Shown: positions 9,361 to 17,471, numbered from the stretch's first letter. The stretch is DNA of 64,000 nucleotides from an uncultured Oscillospiraceae bacterium (GCA_910589145.1 CAJUSD010000003.1:62001-126000); one strand, 5' to 3'. The notes: generated by a model not told the origin, from the letters alone. A program made the numbers and translations.

Positions 9361-9489
9361 AGAACCTGTATTCACAACCGCTGAACACTGTCTGTCCGGT
9401 CTCTTTCTCATCATACTGCGTCGATTTTCCTTGTCTGGCGGGAAAAATCCTCGCCCTTCCAGCTTCCCCCGGCTATGAATACAGGTTCT
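9361..9489. repeat. Structured palindromic element, short form (copy 1)
   Basis: The element is bounded by perfect 14 nt inverted repeats, AGAACCTGTATTCA at 9361-9374 and TGAATACAGGTTCT at 9476-9489. The interior matches the copy at 59336-59498 closely on both sides but lacks about 34 bp containing that copy's central hairpin. It contains no open reading frame. It fills most of the gap between the FNT start and the GH105 terminator. Confidence 0.9.
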
Positions 9490-9502
9490 TATTTTGACAG
9501 CT

Positions 9503-9534
9503 AAAAGGGAATCAGAAAGCATTTTCTGATTCCC
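9503..9534 (-). terminator. Rho-independent terminator after GH105 gene
   Basis: A 12 bp perfect stem (GGGAATCAGAAA with TTTCTGATTCCC, loop GCAT) is followed on the minus strand by TTTTAG. It lies 23 bases past the GH105 stop codon. Confidence 0.88.
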
Positions 9535-9556
9535 TCCTTAAATTAACATAAATGAT

Positions 9557-10702
9557 TTACCGGATTAACTCTGTATATGTCATCAACATAGGGGCAACAC
9601 CTTTTGCCTCATTTTCAACAACAGGTTCACTCAAATAATATTCCAAAGTCCCATTGCGTCTAGTGGAATTTCCACCGCCTAAACCGGCAACCAAGCAAAT
9701 CCCGCCCAATTTTAACTCTCCATCTTCGGAGCTGGCCAAGTACCGATCAGCTGTACCATAAAACGCTTTTTCTCCGTAGTTACGATATTCTGCCGGCAAA
9801 AGCCCAAGACGTACACCTTTTAAAATTCCACAGGCAATCAGCATTGTTCCGCTGGTTTCCAAATAATTGCCCTCTGCATCTGGACGATTGACAACCTGAT
9901 AGAACATGCCGCATTCATGCTGCCAAGGAATCAACGCATCTATCAAGTCCTTTAAGATCCGTTGTAATTCCTTCTTTTCCGTCTGCATGGATTCCGGCAT
10001 ACGTTCCATTGTATCTGTCAAAGCCAATGTAAACCATCCAATGGCGCGAAGCCAAAAATTTTTAGACAACCCTGTTTCAGGATCTGCCCAGAAAATACTT
10101 TTCGTAGAATCGTACCCATGGAAGTACAACCCTGTTTTCGGATCTTTCATTCTTTTTTCCACAATCAGGAACTGATGGTAAGAATCTTCACATCCCTTGC
10201 AGTTGTTATATTCAGCTTCGTATTGCATATAAAAAGGCTGTGCCATAAACAATCCATCCAACCATACCTGTTGGGTATAAATATCTTTATGCCAAAAACT
10301 ATTGTCTGCTGTGCGGGGATGTTTGTCCAGCTGGCTGCGGATAGTATCCAGAGCGCGGCGGTATTTTTCCTTTCCGGTCAATTGATATAAGGTAAAGAGA
10401 GTACGTCCAGGGGCAATATTGTCCAAATTAAAGTTATCAGGAGAATATGTATGAATTGTGCCATCCTCCTGTACAAAGAATCCCATAAAATCATCACAGA
10501 AATCCAAATATTTTTTGTCTTTTTTAATCTCGTAAAGCGCAAGCAAAGCGGTAATCATGCAGCCATCTACATAATTCCAACGATTCGGCTTATTGCCGCC
10601 CCGTACCCGCTCCATATTCCAAGCGGGATTCTCTGCACTGCTGTTCTCCATGAGACTGTCAATATAATTTGCAAGCCGGTCAAGGGTTTGCTGTTGATTC
10701 AT
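9557..10702 (-). CDS. GH105 unsaturated rhamnogalacturonyl hydrolase (YteR-like)
   Basis: GH105 enzymes remove the unsaturated uronic acid left at the non-reducing end after pectin or rhamnogalacturonan lyases cut. The 381-residue protein shows the (alpha/alpha)6-barrel pattern of repeated helices. The catalytic Asp is in VWLDGLFMAQP (D149), and WLRAIGW is near residue 220. It has no signal peptide, so it acts in the cytoplasm on imported oligosaccharides. An upstream ATG at 10735 exists, but the ATG at 10702 has AAAGGAG eight bases before it and fits the family N-terminus. No lyase or sugar transporter gene is next to it, so it is an isolated utilisation gene here. Confidence 0.9.
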   Translation of the reverse strand: MNQQQTLDRLANYIDSLMENSSAENPAWNMERVRGGNKPNRWNYVDGCMITALLALYEIKKDKKYLDFCDDFMGFFVQEDGTIHTYSPDNFNLDNIAPGRTLFTLYQLTGKEKYRRALDTIRSQLDKHPRTADNSFWHKDIYTQQVWLDGLFMAQPFYMQYEAEYNNCKGCEDSYHQFLIVEKRMKDPKTGLYFHGYDSTKSIFWADPETGLSKNFWLRAIGWFTLALTDTMERMPESMQTEKKELQRILKDLIDALIPWQHECGMFYQVVNRPDAEGNYLETSGTMLIACGILKGVRLGLLPAEYRNYGEKAFYGTADRYLASSEDGELKLGGICLVAGLGGGNSTRRNGTLEYYLSEPVVENEAKGVAPMLMTYTELIR

Positions 10703-10741
10703 AATATCTGCTCCTTTCCAAAAAGCAATATACATTTTAAT

Positions 10742-10773
10742 AAAAATCCCCCTTTTTCCAAAGGGGGATTTTT
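10742..10773 (-). terminator. Rho-independent terminator after small secreted protein gene
   Basis: The hairpin AAAAATCCCCCTTT with its complement has a tight loop and leads into ATTTTTATT on the minus strand. It lies about 20 bases past the stop of the Cys/His-rich gene and separates it from the GH105 gene. Confidence 0.85.
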
Positions 10774-10793
10774 ATTTTCAGGAAAAACAGCCA

Positions 10794-11192
10794 TTACCAT
10801 CCACAAGAGTCAGAATGAACATGGCCTTCTGCAAAATGGGGGGTACAATAGGTGCAGGAATAATTTCCATTTTCATCCAGGCACCATTGATGATTCTGCG
10901 CCTGCCGAACTGTTCTGGTCAATGTTTGGCCGCAGGAATTACAGATTGAAGTTTGATTCTCAACTAACCAGTGGCAAGAAGTATTTGTAGACTGAGCGTC
11001 GGGAAATTCATAATAAGAATTGGATGTAGTCCATCCGCTGCACCAACTATGCGAACAAGGGGCAGATGGCTGGTAATAACGCTGCCTTCCACATCCATGC
11101 CCATGCCCATTTCCGCATCCATGCGCAGCAACAGCTGGGGCAGCAGATACCATTACAATAAGACAGGCCATGATGGAAAGAACCCTTTTCAT
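10794..11192 (-). CDS. Small Cys/His-rich secreted protein, unknown function
   Basis: I do not recognise this 132-residue protein. Residues 1-23 form a clear signal peptide (MKR, a hydrophobic core, then AVAAHG). The mature part has eleven cysteines and many histidines, beginning with the run HGCGNGHGHGCG, which looks like a metal-binding cluster. Two CxxC pairs (ICNSCG and SCTYC) with intervening HxW elements resemble zinc-ribbon knuckles, and the C-terminus is GHVHSDSCGW. The gene stands alone with its own consensus promoter (11243-11271) and terminator, so it is probably well expressed. Extracellular metal binding or a disulfide-stabilised scaffold are possible roles. Confidence 0.75.
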   Translation of the reverse strand: MKRVLSIMACLIVMVSAAPAVAAHGCGNGHGHGCGRQRYYQPSAPCSHSWCSGWTTSNSYYEFPDAQSTNTSCHWLVENQTSICNSCGQTLTRTVRQAQNHQWCLDENGNYSCTYCTPHFAEGHVHSDSCGW

Positions 11193-11242
11193 TTTGAAAC
11201 ATTCCTTTCTGTCATTAAAAAATTACAACTTTGCTTATAATC

Positions 11243-11271
11243 AGTATAGCATTAACAGTAACACAAGTCAA
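11243..11271 (-). promoter_or_regulatory. Sigma-A promoter of the Cys/His-rich gene
   Basis: Read on the minus strand: TTGACT, 17 bp spacer, TATACT. The spacing is ideal and both hexamers differ from consensus by one base. The start point would be near 11236, leaving a leader of about 44 nt. Confidence 0.75.
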
Positions 11272-11455
11272 TATGAATAAAAACTTATTATAAGACTCAG
11301 AAACCGTCTTTCCACTGCTAATGGGACGTCTGCACTTGGATGTTGGCTAACTCCCTTTACAACATACATCACATCAAGGAAAAAGATTTTGTTTTCATTC
11401 TAAAATGTATAAAAATTTCCAAAGTTCCTAAAATAAGCTAGGAAAGGGGAATTAT

Positions 11456-12406
11456 ATGAAACGAAAGCGAAAAAAAACGACCAAACAAATTTATCGCCGC
11501 AGCTTTCTTCTATCCTTTTCTCTCTCCCTTCTGGCGCTGTGTTCTATCGGTGTTTTTATTATACGCAGCGGGAAAAATATTTTTCTTGGAAATGCAGAAC
11601 CGGTTCAGGGGTTAGCAGATGTTCCATATCCTGCATCTGAAAACAGCCCCGGTATATCCCCAGCTAAGGAATCAGATTGTTTAACAGTTCTTTTTATGGG
11701 TGTTAAAGATGAGGAAAGCGCTTCAAACACGTATCTTCTGGCGCGTTTTGACCCAATTAATGAACGAATCCCGATTGTATCCCTGCCCCCTCAAACCATG
11801 GTGATAAAGCCAGAGGGCGACCAAACCCCCTCCCCCCTTTGGGAAACTTATCGTTATGGGGGACGTTCTTTGGCAGTCAAATCCCTATCGCATACCTTGG
11901 GAATTCCAATTGACCGATATGTTGTTGTAGACCTTAAAGGCTTCCAGCAGGCGGCGCAGTGGATTGGATCCGTACAGTATTCGCTTCGATATGCCTTAAA
12001 TTATCAGGATGCGGAAAGAACCATCCGTCTTACCCAGGGATTACAGCTGGTAGACGGACAAAAGGCGATTGATATTATCACCTATCCCAACTATGCCGGG
12101 GGGGAGACCACCCGTTCAGAAATTACAGCGGAACTGGCAGTAAAAATTGTAAACGATAAATTAGAGTTGGCGGCATCTCCCTCGGTAGACAATCTATTTA
12201 AACGAATTATCAATTATATAGATACAGATATCACCTATAAAGATTTTGAAACCAGAAAGGCATCCGCAGCATACTTGGCCAATCGGAGAGAGGGGTCAGC
12301 ACTCCAGCTTCCACTAGACGGCGGGTGGCCAAATGCCAGGGAATATCATCTTTCCCAGAGGTTTCTTGAACAGATCCAAACTTATTTTGGCACAGTTCAG
12401 CAATAG
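11456..12406 (+). CDS. Divergent LytR-CpsA-Psr (LCP) family protein
   Basis: LCP proteins are membrane-anchored enzymes that transfer teichoic acid or capsule precursors to peptidoglycan. The 316-residue protein has a basic N-terminus (MKRKRKKTTKQIYRR), one membrane segment (about 16-37) and an external LCP-like core. The core is divergent: the usual Arg-Ser-Asp-Thr pyrophosphate motif reads SNTYLLARFDP, and the late basic patch is TTRSEITAEL rather than the usual Asp-x-x-Arg form. It may be a non-catalytic or altered-substrate paralogue. The ATG at 11456 follows GGAAAGGGG. Two weak hairpins at 12425-12437 and 12448-12469 may end transcription. Confidence 0.7.
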   Translation: MKRKRKKTTKQIYRRSFLLSFSLSLLALCSIGVFIIRSGKNIFLGNAEPVQGLADVPYPASENSPGISPAKESDCLTVLFMGVKDEESASNTYLLARFDPINERIPIVSLPPQTMVIKPEGDQTPSPLWETYRYGGRSLAVKSLSHTLGIPIDRYVVVDLKGFQQAAQWIGSVQYSLRYALNYQDAERTIRLTQGLQLVDGQKAIDIITYPNYAGGETTRSEITAELAVKIVNDKLELAASPSVDNLFKRIINYIDTDITYKDFETRKASAAYLANRREGSALQLPLDGGWPNAREYHLSQRFLEQIQTYFGTVQQ

Positions 12407-12570
12407 CAAACGACATTGAGATTGTCCAAAATTTGGATTTAAAAACTTTGGTTATGGGTTTTAAACCAATTTTAGTGAACAATTAATGTTGTTTTCTATA
12501 GCATCTTCCAAACCGAATGGCATTGGATAGATGATAGTTTATTTATCTAAATGAAAGGGAGTTGTGTTCA

Positions 12571-13101
12571 ATGGAATTAAAGGGAAGCCGAACCGAAGCC
12601 AATCTGTATTCGGCCTTTGCAGGCGAGTCCCAGGCAATGGTAAAATACCGGATTTTTTCCGAAAAAGCCAAACAAGAAGGTTATCAGGGGATTGCTAAAA
12701 TTTTTCAGGAAACATCCTTAAACGAACAAGCCCATGCAGCTATATGGCTCCGTTATATTCATGGCGGGAATTTAAAAGATACTGCCTCAAATCTCTCTGA
12801 CGCACAACAGGGAGAACATTTCGAGTGGACTTCTATGTATGCGGAGTATGCCAAAATCGCAAAGGAGGAGGGCTTTGATGAAATTGCCCGGCGCTTTGAA
12901 TTGGTTGGCAGTGTGGAAAAGCGCCACGATGGGAGATATCAAAAATATCTGGACGAAATAAATCAGAAAAAGGTCTTTCAAAAGCAGCAGTCTATTCAAT
13001 GGATTTGTATGAACTGCGGATTTGTATATGTGGGCGAATCTGCTCCCCAGGCATGCCCTGTTTGCAGCCATCCTCAGGCATACTTTGAACCCATGCAATA
13101 A
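12571..13101 (+). CDS. rbr: Rubrerythrin
   Basis: Rubrerythrin is a cytoplasmic NADH-linked peroxidase of anaerobes that reduces hydrogen peroxide at a diiron site. The 176-residue protein has a ferritin-like four-helix domain with ESQAMVKYR near 19, FQETSLNEQAH near 46 and VEKRHDGRY near 116. The C-terminal rubredoxin-like iron site is CMNCG...CPVC. An earlier TTG at 12562 is in frame, but the ATG at 12571 sits nine bases after AAAGGGAG and matches the family start. An imperfect inverted repeat at about 12527-12549 upstream could be a peroxide-sensor site; it is weak. Confidence 0.95.
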   Translation: MELKGSRTEANLYSAFAGESQAMVKYRIFSEKAKQEGYQGIAKIFQETSLNEQAHAAIWLRYIHGGNLKDTASNLSDAQQGEHFEWTSMYAEYAKIAKEEGFDEIARRFELVGSVEKRHDGRYQKYLDEINQKKVFQKQQSIQWICMNCGFVYVGESAPQACPVCSHPQAYFEPMQ

Positions 13102-13130
13102 TACCTGTATCTCTATCGTTTTAAAGCAGG

Positions 13131-13175
13131 AAAACGCTGTATAGGATAGTAAAACTATACTACACAGCGTTTTTC
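13131..13175. terminator. Bidirectional terminator between rbr and S1-domain gene
   Basis: Convergent genes are separated by a long hairpin: AAAACGCTGT (13131-13140) pairs with ACAGCGTTTT (13163-13174), and an inner ATAGT/ACTAT stem continues it. A T run follows on the plus strand and AAAA precedes it, so it can stop transcription from both sides. Confidence 0.85.
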
Positions 13176-13189
13176 TATACATAGTTGTT

Positions 13190-14158
13190 TCAGTCCTCGT
13201 CCTCCAGAGAAGAAAGGGGCTCATTTTCCTTTTGCGTAAATACTGTTTCAATTTTACGATGTGAAACGCTTGGCGAGTATACCCAGCGATCCATATGATC
13301 CCCCTGGAAAAAATATCTCAACGATGGCTGCTGATAATCTGCATCAAAAGCGTCTACCATAATCAGCTTTACCTTCATTCGTTCAGGAATCAGGCTCTTT
13401 ATGTAAACGCTTGCCTGTTGTCCGGGCATTACACCCTCCCGCGGTTCTGCCAATCCTGCTAAATTGGGGGTCAGTTCTACAAATATTCCATATTCTTCCA
13501 CAGAACGCACAATTCCCGCTACTGTTTCCCCGTTTTGGAATAACGCTGCATTTTCTTCCCAGGTCCCTAAAAGCTCCCGATGGCTCAGCGTAACCCGTTT
13601 GCCGTCAGTTGCCTGCACCACTGCCCGAATATACTGTCCGGTTCTAAACCTATCTTCCGGATGTGAAATCCTGGATACTGAAATTACATCAATTGGAATC
13701 AAAGAACATATCCCGCAGCCAATGTCCACAAAACTTCCAAATGTTTCCAAATGTGTGATTCTGCCATCTATTACGTCTCCTGGCCGAAGCTGTGAAATAT
13801 ATTCCTCCATACACTGTTCCTGAACGGCGCGGCGGGATAAAGTTGCCACTGTTTCCCCATTTTCTCCGCGTTCTATTCCCATTACCCGGAAACATACCGG
13901 TTTATTTACACGGGATATAATTGCAATATCCCGTGTACTGCCATCTGCTATCCCTATTGCGCCTTCTACTCTGGGTATAATTCCCTTTACTCCCCCATTT
14001 AATGCAACATGGAGATTATGCTCGCTGTCGCATACAACGGCACGCGCTTCTAAAATCTTTTTTGTCTGCATTGCTTCTGTCAATGCGCTTAGGCTTTTCA
14101 ATGCCGCCCGGTTTTCCGGCGTATCCATCAGGCTTCCTTCCGGTTTATATTCGCTCAT
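13190..14158 (-). CDS. S1 RNA-binding domain protein (RpsA-like)
   Basis: S1 domains are OB-fold modules that bind single-stranded RNA. The 322-residue protein carries a degenerate first domain (about 36-110). Two clear ones follow at about 122-196 (RPGDVIDGRI...FGSFVDIG) and 207-265 (GETVAGIV...YGIFVEL). It has fewer domains than full ribosomal protein S1 and no IspH fusion, so it fits the short S1-like proteins of Clostridia that may help translation initiation or mRNA turnover. The ATG at 14158 follows a GAAAGGA-like site. The gene at 14299-14670 lies 140 bases upstream on the same strand. Confidence 0.85.
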   Translation of the reverse strand: MSEYKPEGSLMDTPENRAALKSLSALTEAMQTKKILEARAVVCDSEHNLHVALNGGVKGIIPRVEGAIGIADGSTRDIAIISRVNKPVCFRVMGIERGENGETVATLSRRAVQEQCMEEYISQLRPGDVIDGRITHLETFGSFVDIGCGICSLIPIDVISVSRISHPEDRFRTGQYIRAVVQATDGKRVTLSHRELLGTWEENAALFQNGETVAGIVRSVEEYGIFVELTPNLAGLAEPREGVMPGQQASVYIKSLIPERMKVKLIMVDAFDADYQQPSLRYFFQGDHMDRWVYSPSVSHRKIETVFTQKENEPLSSLEDED

Positions 14159-14298
14159 AATACTATATCAATCCTTTCCTGCTTTTCTCCTTTACCCTTT
14201 TCCCCGCCTGGTTTCCTCCGATTTTTTTGGATATCTTATCTCTATGCGGTTTTTAGCATTCCCATTCCTTTTTTCTGTTATATTTCCTGTGATTTCTA

Positions 14299-14670
14299 CT
14301 ATCGAATGTGAATATGCGTTGCCCCCAGGCTCGTCAGACGGGATGCAACGTCCCTGGCATTTTTCCGATTACAAGTTATTTCAGCTGTTACGCTTTGTAT
14401 CTCCTCTGGTTCGGTTCTATTCTCCGGTTCCTGCAATACTGAAAATAAACTGGGTGAACTCGCTGCCATCAGATATGCCGAAGAATTATCCGTTACAGGG
14501 TTGACCGCTGTAAGAATCTTTTTGTGATGGTCAACCGGGATTTGTCTCCGACGTACTGTAATCCCCCGCACACCGCCTGTCTCTTTTGTTAATCTCCCTA
14601 TGCTTAAATCCGCCTGATCAATAGACTCAAATTCACAGGTTATGTTTACTAATCCAAGCCCTGTTTTCAT
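14299..14670 (-). CDS. Hypothetical protein with two similar halves
   Basis: I cannot assign this 123-residue protein. It seems to consist of two beta-alpha-beta halves. The first (about 5-40) runs GLVNITCEFESIDQADLSIGR and ends in ITVRRR. The second (about 92-123) runs VTAEITCNRKNARDVASRL and ends in THIHIR. Such pseudo-symmetry suggests a ferredoxin-like fold or a tandem small regulatory domain. A polar linker with no hydrophobic stretch lies between them. It is upstream of the S1-domain gene on the same strand and may be co-transcribed with it. Confidence 0.55.
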   Translation of the reverse strand: MKTGLGLVNITCEFESIDQADLSIGRLTKETGGVRGITVRRRQIPVDHHKKILTAVNPVTDNSSAYLMAASSPSLFSVLQEPENRTEPEEIQSVTAEITCNRKNARDVASRLTSLGATHIHIR

Positions 14671-15246
14671 CTATAACCTCTCCCTTTTTATTGGTTTGGT
14701 TATAGTATCTGACTTTTGCTCTGGATTCATTCTTCTTTTGTGGCTTGCCAATAATAGACATTTTCTTCCTGTATTGTTGGATAACCATTTTTAGGAATTT
14801 TAAAATGTCTTTTCGTGGGCTATTGAGAAATATTATAACTTTTTTGGTTGAAAAACGCAATCAATTAGATAACAATTCAAAAAACTTTTTGTTTGCTCTA
14901 ACTCTAAATATAATGTAAATTTGAAGTAAAAGCAGATATATGGGTACATTCTAAGGCGGAAACCACTTAAAGCGGATGAAAAGGCTTTAAAGGATCCTCT
15001 GGCTGGGCCGCAGGATTGAGCGGCGGAACTGTTGACAGGCATGGTTCCCGGTTCAGCTCTATCGAGCTGGAGCTCTGATAAACGCAACCCGCCAGAGTTT
15101 GACAAACCTGAAAGTTTCTGCTTGCAGCCATTCAGCAAGCAATAAGTTTGCTGAATGGAACCCCTAAAACACAAAACCGTAAAATTGGGAGAGGCTCTTA
15201 ATATATACATATAAAACACAGTTTCTATGATTGTGTGAATCCTCCA
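14671..15246. other. Gene-free stretch with decayed repeat
   Basis: This 576 bp region between the hypothetical gene and the clostripain-like gene has no convincing gene. Its right two thirds consist of the mosaic repeat that starts at 14944. A short 75-codon frame (14633-14860, minus) overlaps the neighbouring gene and is AT-rich, so I do not call it. Confidence 0.6.
14944..15158 (+). repeat. Mosaic intergenic repeat, longest copy
   Basis: It begins GTACATTCTAAGGCGG, close to the sequences at 48016 and 59194. A core module follows (AGGATTGAGCGGCGGAACT near 15012, then GGTTCAGCTCTATCGAGCT near 15050). This core aligns over about 70 bases with the centre of the repeat at 25787-26069. It ends with a strong hairpin (CCATTCAGCAA at 15128-15138 with TTGCTGAATGG at 15148-15158). 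No coding capacity is visible. Confidence 0.65.
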
Positions 15247-17322
15247 TCAGGCTATTCCCAAACCGGAACCATCATATGACAGCTTCATCCAAAGAAAATC
15301 GGTTGTAAATTCATTTAGTTGGGTGTCCACCAGGATAAATCCATAAAGGTATTCCCCTTCGTCAGCAGGGCTTTTTTCCAGTTTCAAATCCGAATCCCCT
15401 TTAACATTCCATTCCTCCCCCTCATAGCGGCCAGGTGCATTTATGGAAGAGCCACCTTCTGCTGAAGTCCCATCGTTTAGGGAAAAAAGTTCGGAGGGGT
15501 ATCTCAAACGAATTCTATCGCCTTTTTGAATAGGAATCAATTCCCGTTGAGGAACAGGGAGTTGAAGGGAATTTTTCTCTGCTTCCAAAGCAGCCCCAAT
15601 TATAACGCCGTTTGGATATTTTTCGGAACATTGTACCATCAATCTAACATCCCTGCCGTTTAAAACAGCAGGAATATAGTATCTGTCCCCCTGGTCGTTT
15701 GCACTGATTTCATATATGCAGCAAAGTCTTCCGTTTAGGGTAGTTTGGTAACCGTCGAAACGGGCGTGAATGGTTCCGTCCTTATCAATTGAAACATTTT
15801 CGCTTTCTTCCAATTGAATACAGTAGGAAAACCCGTTTTTAATGTCTTCCATAACCTTCCACAAAGACAGCCGGACAGTATAAATGCTGTCCATTTCCTC
15901 TTGAGACAGACGAAAAGTGAATACTCCGTCGGAACTTCGTTTAGGCAGGATGGCAGATGGATCAAGACCGGAACTAACTGCAATACTCTCCCCATTGAGA
16001 ATCCGGGCAAAATTCACAATTAGTTCAGTATAATGGGGCAGGACATTGATCCTCTCATAAATTGGGATATATTCATAAGAACTTAGTTTGGCATAAAAAG
16101 GAAAATAAACCGTTAAGCCATTGGCATTTTTCACATTTTGGGTATTGTCACGGAAAGTAACCGCCTCTTTCATAGCATTCATTACCGCTGCAGATTCATT
16201 TGGAAAGTCTTGGGAAAGCTGTTGGCAGAGGTCTACAAGATCAACAAGGTCGTAGTCGTCCTCTCCACCGGTTCCAGCAAAATCCATTGTATGTCCACGC
16301 GCCTTTGCCAAACGGTTATACCCTCCTGCCAAAAGCTTTTGGTTAGCGGCCTCTGCAAAATCCTCTACTGCCTGTACAACTGCTGGAATCTTTTGCAGAT
16401 CTGTAACAGAAATGGTTGCGCGCACAGATGCCATTCTGCCAAAAAGCGAATTGTAATAAGAAATATACGCCTCACCAATGCTGCACCCAATCTCCCCGCC
16501 AGTCATTTCCGGGTTTTGGGATAGCACAGAAAGGAAACTATAATCCCACCCGCTTCCTGGTTCCAATTCTTCTGAGGCAATCAGGTAATGAGCATATCGG
16601 CTGCATACACAGGCGGTTTCCAGATTTGCCATCATACAGGCATCAAAGCCAATAAATTCCAAAGGTTCTTCTGCTGCTTTACTGCTGGCCAGTGCCATCT
16701 CAAACTGAGGGAGAAGAAGGGACTTTTGAGAAATTTCATCGTACCCGCAGCCTATTACCGCCCCGCCGCCATGATCCCAAAAAATTAGGCCATATCGTTT
16801 TGCCGGATACATGCGATATCCCAAATCCAGAAATCCTGCTAGCAATGCAGGGTTGGATAAATCCTGCTTTCCAAGATTGCACAGTGTTTCCAACGCCCCG
16901 TCTATTACCCGGTAAACTGCATATTCCCTGTCAGGCATCAAGGGGTTTTTCCATTCCAATGTTCCCCCTGCAAGAATGAGGAAGTTAATTTTATCAGAAT
17001 CCAGACGGCTTTTCAGGATTTCTAAAATATCGTCACTGGCAAATCCGTTTTGCGTTTCCAAATCAGAGCCGTTAAGCACCATAAAAATAGTATACCCTGC
17101 GTCTTTTGAAGCTGGAGCAGCCCGGTCAATTTTTCCAGCAATGTCCAAAGGGGTTACAGGATATGCCGTCTGTTGCTGCGCAACGGGAATTTCTTTTGAA
17201 ACAAATGCTGCTGATGTCTGCGCAGAGGGATAGGAAGAAATATTTTCTGGAGATGAGGAAAAGTTCATCCATATCCATACAGATGAAAAAACGCTGACGG
17301 ACAGTGTCGCTATTAAAAGCAC
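15247..17322 (-). CDS. Clostripain-related cysteine protease (peptidase C11)
   Basis: C11 peptidases are calcium-dependent caspase-like enzymes that cut after basic residues. The 691-residue protein has an N-terminal membrane anchor or signal segment and a Ser/Pro-rich linker. The peptidase domain has the catalytic His in WDHGGG (about residue 184) and Cys in FDACMMANLE (about residue 230). A long beta-rich C-terminal region follows. The start given is a GTG at 17322 with no good ribosome site. The frame stays open upstream to a TGA, and a good AAAGGAG at 17368-17374 points instead to an ATC codon at 17356-17358, which would add a basic-polar stretch before the membrane segment. Confidence 0.85.
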   Translation of the reverse strand: MLLIATLSVSVFSSVWIWMNFSSSPENISSYPSAQTSAAFVSKEIPVAQQQTAYPVTPLDIAGKIDRAAPASKDAGYTIFMVLNGSDLETQNGFASDDILEILKSRLDSDKINFLILAGGTLEWKNPLMPDREYAVYRVIDGALETLCNLGKQDLSNPALLAGFLDLGYRMYPAKRYGLIFWDHGGGAVIGCGYDEISQKSLLLPQFEMALASSKAAEEPLEFIGFDACMMANLETACVCSRYAHYLIASEELEPGSGWDYSFLSVLSQNPEMTGGEIGCSIGEAYISYYNSLFGRMASVRATISVTDLQKIPAVVQAVEDFAEAANQKLLAGGYNRLAKARGHTMDFAGTGGEDDYDLVDLVDLCQQLSQDFPNESAAVMNAMKEAVTFRDNTQNVKNANGLTVYFPFYAKLSSYEYIPIYERINVLPHYTELIVNFARILNGESIAVSSGLDPSAILPKRSSDGVFTFRLSQEEMDSIYTVRLSLWKVMEDIKNGFSYCIQLEESENVSIDKDGTIHARFDGYQTTLNGRLCCIYEISANDQGDRYYIPAVLNGRDVRLMVQCSEKYPNGVIIGAALEAEKNSLQLPVPQRELIPIQKGDRIRLRYPSELFSLNDGTSAEGGSSINAPGRYEGEEWNVKGDSDLKLEKSPADEGEYLYGFILVDTQLNEFTTDFLWMKLSYDGSGLGIA

Positions 17323-17402
17323 AAGGCATCCGCAGCCGGAGTAATTCGGTTTGGCGATAAAGCAGCACTCCTTTCAAATTTTTGCTGTTTTTGCTTTTTC
17401 AG

Positions 17403-17431
17403 TTTACAGGGAATATCTGGTATGTTACAAT
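17403..17431 (+). promoter_or_regulatory. Sigma-A promoter of the 2-hydroxyacid dehydrogenase gene
   Basis: TTTACA, 17 bp, TACAAT. Transcription would begin near 17438, giving a leader of about 34 nt that contains AAAGGAGAG. Confidence 0.7.
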
Positions 17432-17471
17432 TAAGAATAATAATCGCCATAAAAGGAGAGAAACATTTACT

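Noticed and set aside
12527..12549. PerR box upstream of rubrerythrin
   Set aside because: The inverted repeat is imperfect (about five of seven positions) and does not match the TTATAAT form well enough to call.
14633..14860. 75-codon minus-strand frame
   Set aside because: Overlaps the start of the hypothetical gene at 14299-14670 and has an AT-rich, unstructured translation.
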